Source of the DNA: Chloroflexota bacterium
GTDB taxonomy: Bacteria; Chloroflexota; Anaerolineae; Aggregatilineales; Phototrophicaceae
NCBI GenBank assembly: GCA_014338005.1
Contig: QUBZ01000018.1
Span: 1-54,509 of the forward strand
Direction: 5' to 3'
Length of the DNA stretch: 54,509 nucleotides
This document shows positions 41,062-49,948 of the stretch, one piece after another (within the stretch, counting starts at the first letter, position 1; the number at the start of each line of letters is the position of its first letter). Both the position numbers and the translations under genes were made by a program. The notes beneath the pieces were generated by a model. The model was not told the origin of the DNA. It saw only the letters and a program-made list of their open reading frames with translations, and made no database searches.

Positions 41062-41096
41062 TATAATACCGTTGATTCTGCTATACCTAAAGGTAT
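41062..41096 (+). promoter_or_regulatory. Possible promoter/operator region of the SPFH gene
   Basis: A perfect -10 hexamer TATAAT (41062-41067) and, downstream, the inverted repeat ATACCT-AA-AGGTAT (41083-41096). No good -35 is found 16-18 bp before the hexamer, so the promoter is uncertain. Confidence 0.35.
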
Positions 41097-41146
41097 TTTG
41101 CAGGCGATCTGATGATGAAAAGTCGGTTAATTAAGGAGTGAAAAGC

Positions 41147-42244
41147 ATGGGTGGAGTCAGTGCCATCATCGGTACATTGGCCCTGTTAGGTTTCCTGCTC
41201 TTTCTGGTCGGCGCGGGGCTGGCCGTCATGGCCGCCTCGCAGGGGCGGCCCGCGCGCGGCGGCGTGCTGCTGGCGCTCATCGGCCTGGTGGCCGGCCTGC
41301 TGCTCAGCCTCGTCAGCCAGGGCATTCTGATCGTCGAGCCGACCCAGGTAGCGGTTGTCGTCAATACCCTGACCGGTACGCTGGAGGAACCGGCGCGCGG
41401 CGCGGGTACGTCCATCGTTATCCCGGTCGTCCAGCTGTATTACATCTATCCCATCACGCAGCAGCAGTATACGATGGCGGGTAAAGAACTGGAGGGCCAG
41501 GTGCGCGGCAACGATGCCGTGCAGGCACGAACGCGGGACGGGCAGGAAATTTCGATGGATATCACCGTTTTGTACGCCGTCAACCCCGGCAAGGTGAACA
41601 CGGTGCATACCCGCTGGCAAACCGGCTACCAGGACAACTTTGTGCGCCCGACCGTGCGCGGCATCGTCCGCGAGGTGGTGTCCGGCTACGGCGCGGAGGA
41701 AATCTACGGCACGGCGCGCGGGGCGCTGGAAAATGAAATGCAGGAGCGCGTCGGCCAGCGTTTTGATGAAGAAGGGCTGATCCTGACCGACCTGCTGGTA
41801 CGCGACATCAGCTTCTCGGAGCAGTTCCGCCAGGCTATCGAACAGAAGCAGATCGCCGACCAGGAAGCCCAGCGCGCTGAACTCCAGATTCGCCAGCGTG
41901 AAAACGAGGCCGCCCAACTGCGCGCCCAGGCCCAGGGCGAACGCGACGCCCGCATCGCCCGCGCCGAAGGTGAAGCGCAGGCCATCGTGCTGCGCGCCCA
42001 GGCCGAGGCGGAAGCCCTGCGGCTGGTCAGCGAGCAGATCGCGGCCAACCCCAGTTTGATCCAATACCTGTACGTGCAAAACCTGAGCGATAATGTCAGC
42101 ATCGCGCTGGTTCCGTCCAACAGCCCGTTCCTGTTCGACTTCGCCAGCCTGGCCCAGCCAAACGCGGATTTCGTCGCGCCCAGTGTGCCGGAGATCACCG
42201 TCCCGCAGGCCGAGCCGGAAGCGACGCCGCAGCCGGGCGGGTAA
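41147..42244 (+). CDS. SPFH/prohibitin-family membrane protein
   Basis: 365 residues from the ATG at 41147 (AAGGAG 8 bp upstream; a GTG three codons earlier overlaps that site). Two N-terminal membrane helices (about 3-30 and 38-58) anchor an SPFH domain (about 60-240): GILIVEPTQVAVVVNTLTG, VQARTRDGQEISMDITVLYAVNP and VREVVSGYGAEEIYGTARGALENEMQERVGQRFDEEGLILTDLLVRDI. A long Ala/Glu/Arg coiled coil follows (about 235-300: EQKQIADQEAQRAELQIRQRENEAAQ and onward), then an Ala/Pro tail. Such proteins form ring-like membrane microdomain scaffolds and often regulate proteases. No NfeD partner is adjacent. Confidence 0.93.
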   Translation: MGGVSAIIGTLALLGFLLFLVGAGLAVMAASQGRPARGGVLLALIGLVAGLLLSLVSQGILIVEPTQVAVVVNTLTGTLEEPARGAGTSIVIPVVQLYYIYPITQQQYTMAGKELEGQVRGNDAVQARTRDGQEISMDITVLYAVNPGKVNTVHTRWQTGYQDNFVRPTVRGIVREVVSGYGAEEIYGTARGALENEMQERVGQRFDEEGLILTDLLVRDISFSEQFRQAIEQKQIADQEAQRAELQIRQRENEAAQLRAQAQGERDARIARAEGEAQAIVLRAQAEAEALRLVSEQIAANPSLIQYLYVQNLSDNVSIALVPSNSPFLFDFASLAQPNADFVAPSVPEITVPQAEPEATPQPGG

Positions 42245-42264
42245 ACACGCGGCAGTGTGTAGGT

Positions 42265-42290
42265 AGGGGTGGGTTGAGAAACCCGCCCCT
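42265..42290. terminator. Hairpin after the SPFH gene
   Basis: AGGGGTGGGTT (42265-42275) pairs with AACCCGCCCCT (42280-42290) with one G-T wobble. No T-run follows. The flanking GTAGGGG resembles the dispersed hairpins at 13976 and 29352, so it may belong to the same repeat class. Confidence 0.55.
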
Positions 42291-42414
42291 GCGGAAATTC
42301 TCTGCGACCTTCCCCTCTTTACGCGCTTTGCGTTGAGTCTTTTCTCTGCATGGTGGGCGGCCCAACACAGCCGCTCACCCACGTAAATATTGTCTAAGAA
42401 AAACCCACGCCCGA

Positions 42415-42443
42415 TTGACTCCCCCTCAGCTTAACCATAAAAT
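42415..42443 (+). promoter_or_regulatory. Promoter of the dnaJ-like gene
   Basis: TTGACT (42415-42420) and TAAAAT (42438-42443) with exactly 17 bp between them. The leader to the ATG at 42510 is about 60 nt and AT-rich, with a weak ribosome site. No CIRCE element is seen here, unlike at groESL. Confidence 0.75.
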
Positions 42444-42509
42444 TAAGGTGGACTGAAATACTGTGTAAGGGTTTATATTTCGTGTAGAAAAAGTGTCGGG
42501 TCATAACCT

Positions 42510-43418
42510 ATGGCGAAGGACTACTATCAAACGCTGGGTGTCAAACGTGACGCCAGCGAAAAAGACATCAAAACCGCCTTCCGCAAGCTGGCGAAAAAAC
42601 ATCACCCGGACGCTAATCCGAACGATCCCAACGCCGAGTCGCGCTTCAAGGAGATCAACGAGGCGTATGAGGTGTTGAGCGACCCGGAAAAACGGGCGCG
42701 TTATGACCGCTTCGGCACGGCCAACCCGCAGTTCGACCCGAACTTCCCCGGCCAGACCTACACATATACCAATGTGGACATGGGCGATTCGCCCTTTGCC
42801 GACATCCTGGAGTCGCTGTTCGGCAGTTTTGGCCGGTCAGGGCGTTCGCGGGGCGCGTCGGGCGGTTTTCGGGGCAGCCCGTTCGGCGGGGCGGTGAATA
42901 TGGATGCGGATGGCGAGGACATCCGCCAGAAAGTGACCATCAGCCTGAAGGAAGCCTACACCGGCACAAGCCGCCTGGTGACTAAAGGCGACCGGACGGT
43001 GAAGGTGAACATCCCGGCGGGGGCCGCCACCGGCACGAAAGTGCGGCTTTCCGGCGAGGGGATGCCCGGCACGGGCGGCGGTCGCTACGGCGATTTGTAT
43101 CTGATCGTGGAGGTCGCGCCGGACGCGCAGTTCGAGCGTAAAGGCGACGACCTGTACGTGGACGTGAAAGTGGATATGTTCACGGCTTTGCTGGGCGGCG
43201 AGGTGGAAGTCCCCACGATGGAGCGCCCGGTCAAACTGCGGATTCCGCCCGGCACGCAGTCCGGGCGTAAGTTCCGGCTGCCCGGCAAAGGGATGCCGGT
43301 GCTGCGGCAGAAAGACCAGCGCGGCCACCTGTACGCGCGCGTGTTGATTACCGTGCCGGAACACCTGAACGCCGAGCAGAAGGCGCTGGTGGAGCGCCTG
43401 CGCGACTCGCTGCGGTGA
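42510..43418 (+). CDS. DnaJ/CbpA-type co-chaperone without zinc finger
   Basis: 302 residues. J domain at about 3-70 ([66 protein letters not shown]), with the HPD tripeptide that triggers DnaK ATPase. A Gly/Phe/Ser-rich linker follows (about 95-130: [20 protein letters not shown]), then two C-terminal beta domains ([43 protein letters not shown], and [43 protein letters not shown]). The four CxxCxGxG zinc repeats of DnaJ are absent, as in CbpA. Single gene with its own promoter. Confidence 0.96.
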   Translation: MAKDYYQTLGVKRDASEKDIKTAFRKLAKKHHPDANPNDPNAESRFKEINEAYEVLSDPEKRARYDRFGTANPQFDPNFPGQTYTYTNVDMGDSPFADILESLFGSFGRSGRSRGASGGFRGSPFGGAVNMDADGEDIRQKVTISLKEAYTGTSRLVTKGDRTVKVNIPAGAATGTKVRLSGEGMPGTGGGRYGDLYLIVEVAPDAQFERKGDDLYVDVKVDMFTALLGGEVEVPTMERPVKLRIPPGTQSGRKFRLPGKGMPVLRQKDQRGHLYARVLITVPEHLNAEQKALVERLRDSLR

Positions 43419-43523
43419 GGCAGGGGCGCAGATCAGGCCAGGCTGCCGTCTCCATGACGCGCCTGGTGCATTTTCGCGCCCCTCTCCACCGACTCGTTGT
43501 ACGTGAAAGGGTTTGCCGACGGT

Positions 43524-44864
43524 TTAGCGCCGCAGGCGGGATACCAGCGCCAGCGCGGCAGGGGCCAGGAACGGCAGCACACTGTCGCCGGGCGCTAACC
43601 GGAACGGCAGGCTGTTTTCCACCGGCGACAGCGGTGCCGGCACGAAGATAAACACAAACACCACCAGCGCCAGCACCGCCACCCAGCGCCGACGGCTGTC
43701 CAGCGGCGTTATCATGTCCAGCGGCGTGGCGTACATACGCCCGAAGATCAGCAGCAGAATCACCCAGAACAGCCATACATCCGTGACCAGCACCAGCGCC
43801 ACCATCACCGCCAGCAGCGGAAAGTACAGCTTGCGCGCGCGGTCGCCGATCAAAGCGTACAGCACATGCCCACCGTCAAGCTGGCCGATGGGGATGAGGT
43901 TGAGCGCCGTCACCAGCAGCCCCGTCCAGCCCGCCCAGGCAAGCTGGCTGCAATTGATACACACATCCATCCGGCCATCCGGCACAAAACGCCCGTAAGT
44001 GAGCGTTTTCGCCAGCGCATACAGCAGCGAGTCGCCTTCGTACAGCCCGCCGCCGGTGATCGGCTGGAGCGGCGCGCTGGACAGGCCGATGAATAAAATC
44101 GGGATGGCGAACAGCAGGCCGGTCAGCGGCCCGGCAGCGCCCACGTCCAGCAGCATTTTGCGGTTCCGCATCGGCTGGCGAAGCTGGATGAACGCGCCCA
44201 TCGTGCCGAACAGGCTGATGAGCGGCAGCGGGATGAAATACGGCAGCGTCACCGCCAGCTTGTGACGCCGCGCCGCGAAATAATGCCCCAGTTCGTGCGC
44301 GCCCAGAATGAGCAGGATGCTGGCGGCATATGGCAGGCCGCGCCACAGCTCGCCCCAGAAGTTATTGCTCAACCGCACCGCCAACAGCGGGTTCACCCGC
44401 GCGATATTGCCGATGGCGAGGTCGGCGCCGACGATCAGCACGCTGACCAGCGTCAGCAAAAACAGCACCAGGTTCGGCCACCAGGGGCGCGGCTGCGGGT
44501 TGATGCGCCCGCAGATGATCTGGACGACGTGCGGCCCGGCGGTTTCGCCGCGATTGGGGTCGGCGGGGCGAAAAATCGGCAGGTGCTGGATGTCCGCCAA
44601 CTGCCGGTCGAGTTTATCATACGCTTCTTCCGACTCGATCAGCAGGCGGCCTTCAAAAGTCGCCAGCAGCTGGTTTTCCATCAGGTTCGGCGGCAGGCCG
44701 TCGGGCTGCGGGCTGCGTTCGGCGAAGGTTTCTTTTTCGATCAGCAGGACGCCCGCCACCATCTGGCGAATCTCGTTGACCAGCATCTCCTCGCGGGTCA
44801 GCGGCGGTTGAGCCAACCGCAGCGCGGTCTGATCGTTGCGAGAGGTAGCGGGTTCATTAAACAT
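43524..44864 (-). CDS. Site-2-type membrane metalloprotease (M50 family)
   Basis: 446 residues. A soluble N-terminal region (about 1-125) precedes six or more membrane helices. Zinc site: LILGAHELGHYFAARRHK (about residues 187-204), with H190, E191 and H194 of HExxH. The third ligand Asp lies in ALNLIPIGQLDGGHVLYAL (about 324-342). Both motifs lie in membrane helices, as in site-2 proteases that cut proteins within the membrane. It is of the long plant-EGY1/cyanobacterial type, with an extended N-terminus. Substrate unknown; a sigma or anti-sigma partner is not adjacent. Confidence 0.93.
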   Translation of the reverse strand: MFNEPATSRNDQTALRLAQPPLTREEMLVNEIRQMVAGVLLIEKETFAERSPQPDGLPPNLMENQLLATFEGRLLIESEEAYDKLDRQLADIQHLPIFRPADPNRGETAGPHVVQIICGRINPQPRPWWPNLVLFLLTLVSVLIVGADLAIGNIARVNPLLAVRLSNNFWGELWRGLPYAASILLILGAHELGHYFAARRHKLAVTLPYFIPLPLISLFGTMGAFIQLRQPMRNRKMLLDVGAAGPLTGLLFAIPILFIGLSSAPLQPITGGGLYEGDSLLYALAKTLTYGRFVPDGRMDVCINCSQLAWAGWTGLLVTALNLIPIGQLDGGHVLYALIGDRARKLYFPLLAVMVALVLVTDVWLFWVILLLIFGRMYATPLDMITPLDSRRRWVAVLALVVFVFIFVPAPLSPVENSLPFRLAPGDSVLPFLAPAALALVSRLRR

Positions 44865-44962
44865 CGTTTGCTCCTGGGTATAAAGCCTGCCGGGCGCTGC
44901 GCGCGATGCAGCCGTGCTTTCACCCGGCGACTGATGGCAGTCGTCACTATAACCGATTCACA

Positions 44963-45973
44963 TTAAGGCGGCGTGATAATCTGCCAGGCGCGGCCCTGCG
45001 GCAGCAGCTGCAGCACCGTGCCGTTGGCGCTGTTCAGGTACAGGTTTTCAGCGCCTTCGCCGACGCCCACCGTCTGAGAGAAACCTTCGTAGGCGGATTC
45101 TTCGGCCAGCCCCAGCCCCAGCCGATTGCGAACCAGATCATTGCCGCGCCAGACGAAACCCAGCGCACGTTTGGGCTGGACAAGCCCCGGCGGCAGCGCG
45201 CGCTCGAAGTTTTCGTCCAGTTCGGGATGCACCGCCGGGTTGTAGCGATTTTCAAAGGCCACCCAGGACGGCTCAAGGCCGTCGTTGAACAGCGCGTACA
45301 CCCGGTTGAGCGCCTGAACGTATACCATACGCCCGCGCTCAAACGGCTGCTCGACCAGCGTGGTCGGCTGCGCCGGGCCGTTCGGGCAGGCCTCCGGCGG
45401 CGGCAGGAAAAACCAGGCGTCCGGGCAGGCCAGCGGCAGGGTAAGTGTCTGCTCGGCCTTCAGCGCGCCGTCGCCAACGCTGAGGACAAAACTCACCTGT
45501 CCCCGGTCGGCGCGGCGGGTCGGCACGGTCAGGTTGCCGTCCGGCGCTACGTTCCACAACTGGTTGCGTTCGCCGTTCTGGTCAAGGCGGTAGATGACCG
45601 CGCCGTTGGCCCCGCGTGTAGACCAGAACAGCGTTACCGGGTCGCCGGGGGCGACGGCCAGCGTATCGGACGTAAAAAATTCGATGCGCGGCGCGTTGGG
45701 GTTGGCGGCGCGGGTGGGCGTGGACAGCGCGGCAGCGGCGCGCGTGACGCCGAACAGCGGCGTGGGCGACGGGCCGAAGGTGGCCGTCAGCGGCGGCGGC
45801 GTGGGCGAAACCAGCGCCTCAAAACCCGGCGTGCGCGTGGGCGTCTCGGTGAAGGTGGCCGTCGCCGAAGGCCGCGCAGTGGGGATGACCAGCGGCGCGC
45901 CCGCGCCACAGGCGTTTAACGCCAGCGCGACAATCAGCAGGCAGAAAAAAGCGGTTCGGTAACGTTTTTCCAT
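44963..45973 (-). CDS. Lipoprotein with a Thr/Pro-rich linker
   Basis: 336 residues from the ATG at 45973, chosen because it gives the signal MEKRYRTAFFCLLIVALALNAC with a lipobox (LNA-C, Cys at about 22). The protein is thus a lipid-anchored surface protein. A 60-residue linker rich in Thr and Pro follows (PTARPSATATFTETPTRTPG, then SPTPPPLTATFG). The body has a beta domain (FFTSDTLAVAPGDPVTLFWSTRGANGAVIYRLDQNG, about 95-130) of PKD- or Ig-like appearance, then CPDAWFFLPPPEACPNGP, with a Cys pair, and a C-terminal region recalling LGFVWRGNDLVRNRLG. Ligand or role unknown. Confidence 0.78.
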   Translation of the reverse strand: MEKRYRTAFFCLLIVALALNACGAGAPLVIPTARPSATATFTETPTRTPGFEALVSPTPPPLTATFGPSPTPLFGVTRAAAALSTPTRAANPNAPRIEFFTSDTLAVAPGDPVTLFWSTRGANGAVIYRLDQNGERNQLWNVAPDGNLTVPTRRADRGQVSFVLSVGDGALKAEQTLTLPLACPDAWFFLPPPEACPNGPAQPTTLVEQPFERGRMVYVQALNRVYALFNDGLEPSWVAFENRYNPAVHPELDENFERALPPGLVQPKRALGFVWRGNDLVRNRLGLGLAEESAYEGFSQTVGVGEGAENLYLNSANGTVLQLLPQGRAWQIITPP

Positions 45974-46016
45974 GCTGGGTAGTATAACGCCAAGCGGGTT
46001 TTTAGGCAGGGGCATG

Positions 46017-46754
46017 TCAGGCTGCCGCCAGCGTCAGCCGCAGGCCGGTGATGCCCACGCCGGGGCCAAAATCGCGGCGGGGGTCGAGATGCCAGCGCCC
46101 GGTCGCCATATTGGTGACGATGCACAGCGAAGCGTAAGGCAGGCCGAGTTCTGCCGCCAGCCAGACTTCCGGCACCAGTGTCATGCCCACCACCGCTGCG
46201 CCGCCCCAGCCGTACAGGGCGATCTCCGCCGCCGTTTCCAGGCGCGGGCCTTCGGTACAGACATATGTGCCATGAGCGGCGGGCGTCAGGCCGGCAGCCG
46301 CGCAGGCTTCCAGCAGGCGGGCGCGCAGCCCTTCATCAAACGGTTTTCCCTGGGGTACGCTGTAGGGATAAGCCGGCGGCTCGCCCGTCTCGTTTTCCGC
46401 AAACGACCCCACCCGCGCCCGCGTCATGTCCAGCACGTCGTCCGGCACGACCACCTGGCCGACGCTCAAACCGGGCGCGACGGCCCCCACGCCGTTCCAG
46501 GATAATATGCCGGATGCCCCCAGCGCCCGCGCCGCCCACAGGTTCGCCCGGTGGTTGACGAACGCCGCCGACCGCTGCAAGCCGCCCTCACCGTGCCGCG
46601 AGCTGAACCAGACATTTTTTTCGCCCGCTGCCAGCCGCACAAACGGCGCGGACGGGCCGTAAGGCGTGTCGAGAACCTGCCGTTCGCCCACCTGGGCTAA
46701 ATCTTCCAATTTGAGGTGATAGGCAGCCGTGCCGCCGAAAATGATTGTTGTCAT
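46017..46754 (-). CDS. MTA phosphorylase/purine nucleoside phosphorylase family enzyme
   Basis: 245 residues, slightly short for the trimeric MTAP family (about 270-290). Seen: GGTAAYHL at the start, where MTAP has GG(S/T)G, the phosphate-site SSRHGEGG (about residues 50-57), SAAFVNHRANLWAARALGASGILSWNGVGAVAP (about 62-94), GTYVCTEGPRLETAAEIALYGWGGAAVVGMTLVPEVWLAAELGLPYASLCIVTNMATG (about 161-218). The base-specificity position is Asn (VTNMA) rather than the Asp of strict MTA phosphorylases, which favours 6-oxopurines. It would split methylthioadenosine or inosine/guanosine in purine salvage. Confidence 0.88.
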   Translation of the reverse strand: MTTIIFGGTAAYHLKLEDLAQVGERQVLDTPYGPSAPFVRLAAGEKNVWFSSRHGEGGLQRSAAFVNHRANLWAARALGASGILSWNGVGAVAPGLSVGQVVVPDDVLDMTRARVGSFAENETGEPPAYPYSVPQGKPFDEGLRARLLEACAAAGLTPAAHGTYVCTEGPRLETAAEIALYGWGGAAVVGMTLVPEVWLAAELGLPYASLCIVTNMATGRWHLDPRRDFGPGVGITGLRLTLAAA

Positions 46755-46835
46755 ATTGTTGTCATAAGGTATGAGTGATGCGTTCCAAGTACTGAATGCC
46801 GGGTAAAAACGGATTTTACCCTCCAGACGGCTCTT

Positions 46836-47597
46836 TTAATCTTCCTCTCCACCTTCGACCGGGGAATTGAGGTAAATCACCATCTGGTCGCGGGCGTGGT
46901 CGTACATGCGTGTTTCGACTTCGACCAGGATTTCCGGCGGCACGTTATCCCACAATGGGCGCATCTGCTGCGGCGAATTGAGGATGGCGCGCAGTTCTTC
47001 CACCGTTTTATTGATGCGCGGCGCGAACACCGCCAGCGTCTGGCTGTGGCCGCCGGGTCTGATCTGCTCTGCGATGAAATCGCGCCATTCGTAGAGCGTC
47101 AGGTCGTCAATGAACGGCAGCCAGCCATCCGGCGCGGCGGCGGCCAGCGCCGCGTGCTGCCAGGGTTCGATCAACGTCAGGTCGCGTTCGTCCATGTGGA
47201 TGAGCAGCGCGTGCAGCAGTACAAACCGGAAACTGCGCGCCGCCCCCCAATTGTGCCGGACGAAATGCTGCTCCAGCATGTGTATCGTCCAGATTTCGTC
47301 CATCGAAAGGTGCGCCACGTAACCGGCCAGAAACGCCTGCTGCGCCGCGCCGTTCGCCTGACCTAAAGCGGGGAACCGCCTCAGCATCACGCGCCAGGGC
47401 GTTTCGTTTATCGGTTTGTCGTAGGCGTAAAAATGGGTATCCTCGCGCTTGCTGCCCGGCGGGCGCGCGTCGGCAGCCACGCTGCCCAGCAGGAACGCGC
47501 CGCGCTGGCCCTCCAGCAGGGCGCGCTGTTCCGGCGGGATGCGCTCATCTTTCAGCAAATGCTCAGCGGCGACCAGATGCGTAAACGGTGTTGGCAT
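46836..47597 (-). CDS. Zinc-dependent phospholipase C-like protein
   Basis: 253 residues from the ATG at 47597; a TTG-type upstream extension has no ribosome site. The N-terminus MPTPFTHLVAAEHLL, then GAFLLGSVAADARPPGSKREDTHFYA (about residues 33-58) and FLAGYVAHLSMDEIWTIHM (about 87-105) give the His/Asp pattern (THL, D-x-R, D-x-HFY, H-x-x-x-D) of the bacterial zinc-dependent phospholipase C/S1 nuclease-like family. No signal peptide is seen. Many Chloroflexota have such cytoplasmic members with unknown substrates; phospholipase activity is not shown. Confidence 0.8.
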   Translation of the reverse strand: MPTPFTHLVAAEHLLKDERIPPEQRALLEGQRGAFLLGSVAADARPPGSKREDTHFYAYDKPINETPWRVMLRRFPALGQANGAAQQAFLAGYVAHLSMDEIWTIHMLEQHFVRHNWGAARSFRFVLLHALLIHMDERDLTLIEPWQHAALAAAAPDGWLPFIDDLTLYEWRDFIAEQIRPGGHSQTLAVFAPRINKTVEELRAILNSPQQMRPLWDNVPPEILVEVETRMYDHARDQMVIYLNSPVEGGEED

Positions 47598-47791
47598 GGC
47601 CGGTATTGTAGCGCCGCGTCCGGCCAGATGCGAGGGGCGACCGCCCGATTTTTGAACGACACGCCCCCTGGCGAGCTGGCGAGTCAGGATTAACAGCATG
47701 TGAGAAAAGTGACTAACGGGACTTGCAAATAGTGATTGACTGTGGTTAAATTTTAAGTTGTTGCAGCTGGAAATTTACCGGAAGGTTTTTG

Positions 47792-49801
47792 ATGAGCATC
47801 CTCTCCTATGCCAACGAACAGAGCAGTGAGCAGACTTCCGCTCGACCGCCCTGGCTGACGCAAAGCTGGCTGGAGCCGCGTTTTGTGGTCATCACGCTGG
47901 CGGCCATCGCGCTCAGCCTGTTGAGCGAGCGGCTGGGGTGGCCGGGCTGGTTGACGACCACCTTCAATATCCTCTCCTATGTGACCGGCGGCGTGTTCGG
48001 CCTGAAGGGCGCGCTGGAAAGCCTGCGCGAACGCAAGCTGGACGTTGACCTGCTGATGATCCTGGCGGCGCTGGGCGCGGCGGTGGTGGATCAATGGCAC
48101 GAGGGCGCGATGCTGCTGTTCCTGTTTTCGCTCAGCAACGTGCTTCAGGATTACGCCATTGGCCGCAGCCGCCAGGCGATCCGCAGCCTGATGAAACTCT
48201 ACCCGGCAGAGGCGAAAGTGCGCCGTGATGGCACGGTGCAGGCGCTCAAAATTGAAAAAATTCGCGCCGGCGACGTGGTGCTGATCGAGCCGGGCGAGCG
48301 TATCCCGGTAGACGGCCTGGTGATTAACGGGCGCTCGGCGGTAGATCAGGCGCCCATCACGGGCGAGTCCATGCCGGTCGAAAAAAGCAGCGGAGATAAG
48401 GTGTTCGCCGGGACGCTCAACGGCCAGGGCGCGCTGGATGTACAGGCCACCCAGTCGGCGCAGGATACCACGCTGGCACGCATCATCAAAATGGTGGAGG
48501 AAGCGCAGGACTCGAAGGCCCCCACCGAACGCTTTTTAGACCGCTTCGAGCAGATTTACGCCAAACTCATCCTGGGCGGCGTGGGGCTGTTCATCATCAT
48601 TCCGCCGGCGCTGGGGCTGGTGGACTTCGAGAGCAACTTTTACCGGGCGATGGTGCTGATGACGGTCGCTTCGCCCTGCGCGCTGGTCATCAGCACGCCG
48701 GCGTCGTTCATTTCGGCCATCGCCGCCGCCGCCCGCAGCGGCGTGCTGTTTAAGGGCGGCGCGTATCTGGAAGGGCTGGCCGGCATCAAAGCCGTCACCT
48801 TCGACAAAACCGGCACGCTGACGGTTGGCCGCCCGGTCGTCACCGATGTAGTATCGTGCTGCGAACTGTGCGAAAACGATCTGCTGTCAGTGGCTGCTGC
48901 CGTTGAGTCGCGTTCGGAACACCCGCTGGCGAAGGCTATCGTGCGCGCGGCGGAAGAACGCAGCCTGCCGGTGGGCGACGTAGATGATTTTAAGGCCGAA
49001 ATGGGCCTGGGCGTGGTGGCGCGGGTGGACGGCAAGACTGTTCACCTGGGCAACATCAAGTTTTTGGAGCAGCGCGGCCACATGCCGGAGCGCCTGTCCG
49101 CTGTTTATGCCCGGCTGGAAGCCGAGGGTAAATCGGTGATCGGCGTGGTGCGCGAGGATTACTGCCGGGACTGCGGCGGGTGCGACCAAGCCGGCGGCCA
49201 GAACGACTGGATGGGCGTGGTGGCGATGGCCGACCAGATTCGCCCGGAGGCGGCGGGCATCGTGCGGGCGCTGCACGAGCGCGGCCTGCGGGTGGCGATG
49301 CTGACCGGCGATAACCCCCGCGTGGCGCGCAGCATCGCCGACCAGCTGGGTATAGATGCCGTCTACGCCCAACTGCTGCCGGAAGATAAAGTGCGGGTTT
49401 TGAAGCAGATTCAGGACGAAACCGGCCCGGTGGCAATGGTCGGCGACGGCGTGAACGACGCCCCCGCGCTGGCGACGGCGGCGGTCGGCGTGGCGATGGG
49501 CGCGGCGGGTACGGACGTGGCGCTGGAAACCGCCGACGTGGTGCTGATGGGCGACAAGCTGGAACTGATCCCCTATGCGCTGAAGCTCAGCCGCAAGGCG
49601 CGGCGTGTGGTCTGGCAGAACATCGGTTTTGCGATAGCCGTCATCATCGTGCTGATTTTAAGCGCCTTTTTCATCAACCTGCCGCTGCCGCTGGGCGTGC
49701 TGGGCCACGAAGGCAGCACCGTAATCGTGGTGCTAAACGGCCTGATTTCGCTGCTGGTGTGGCCGGAAATCCGCCGACGGCGCGGCGCGCCCCTGGCCTA
49801 A
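47792..49801 (+). CDS. Heavy-metal P-type ATPase, P1B-4 (Co/Fe/Zn-type)
   Basis: 669 residues from the ATG at 47792 (GGAAGG 6 bp upstream). The P1B core is complete: actuator motif APITGESMPVEK (about residues 188-199), the transmembrane metal site VASPCALVIST (about 290-300), phosphorylation site FDKTGTLTVG (about 333-342), HP-type motif SEHPLAKAIV, and hinge AMVGDGVNDAPALA (about 547-560). The SPC in place of CPC and the last-helix HEGSTVIVVLNG are the signature of subgroup P1B-4, which exports Co2+, Fe2+ or Zn2+. No N-terminal metal-binding domain is present. Inside the nucleotide-binding region is an unusual Cys-rich insert YCRDCGGCDQAGGQN (about 457-471). Confidence 0.94.
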   Translation: MSILSYANEQSSEQTSARPPWLTQSWLEPRFVVITLAAIALSLLSERLGWPGWLTTTFNILSYVTGGVFGLKGALESLRERKLDVDLLMILAALGAAVVDQWHEGAMLLFLFSLSNVLQDYAIGRSRQAIRSLMKLYPAEAKVRRDGTVQALKIEKIRAGDVVLIEPGERIPVDGLVINGRSAVDQAPITGESMPVEKSSGDKVFAGTLNGQGALDVQATQSAQDTTLARIIKMVEEAQDSKAPTERFLDRFEQIYAKLILGGVGLFIIIPPALGLVDFESNFYRAMVLMTVASPCALVISTPASFISAIAAAARSGVLFKGGAYLEGLAGIKAVTFDKTGTLTVGRPVVTDVVSCCELCENDLLSVAAAVESRSEHPLAKAIVRAAEERSLPVGDVDDFKAEMGLGVVARVDGKTVHLGNIKFLEQRGHMPERLSAVYARLEAEGKSVIGVVREDYCRDCGGCDQAGGQNDWMGVVAMADQIRPEAAGIVRALHERGLRVAMLTGDNPRVARSIADQLGIDAVYAQLLPEDKVRVLKQIQDETGPVAMVGDGVNDAPALATAAVGVAMGAAGTDVALETADVVLMGDKLELIPYALKLSRKARRVVWQNIGFAIAVIIVLILSAFFINLPLPLGVLGHEGSTVIVVLNGLISLLVWPEIRRRRGAPLA

Positions 49802-49829
49802 AGCCGGCAAGTGCGATACCCCGTTATCT

Positions 49830-49861
49830 CCGGGGCGGCGCTGCATGGCCGCCCCGGTTTT
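49830..49861 (+). terminator. Intrinsic terminator of the metal ATPase gene
   Basis: Perfect 10-bp stem CCGGGGCGGC (49830-49839) and GCCGCCCCGG (49848-49857), 8-nt loop, then TTTT (49858-49861). It lies 29 bp after the stop codon. Confidence 0.88.
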
Positions 49862-49948
49862 GTTCCCCGGCCTGCCTTTCTCACCACGACCCGCTACAAT
49901 CAACGGCGGGGCCTGCCATGCCCTGCTGATAACCAGGAGAGGGGAGTC

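Noticed and set aside
47736..47764. A promoter for the metal ATPase from TTGACT at 47736
   Set aside because: No acceptable -10 hexamer lies 16-18 bp downstream. TAAATT is too close.
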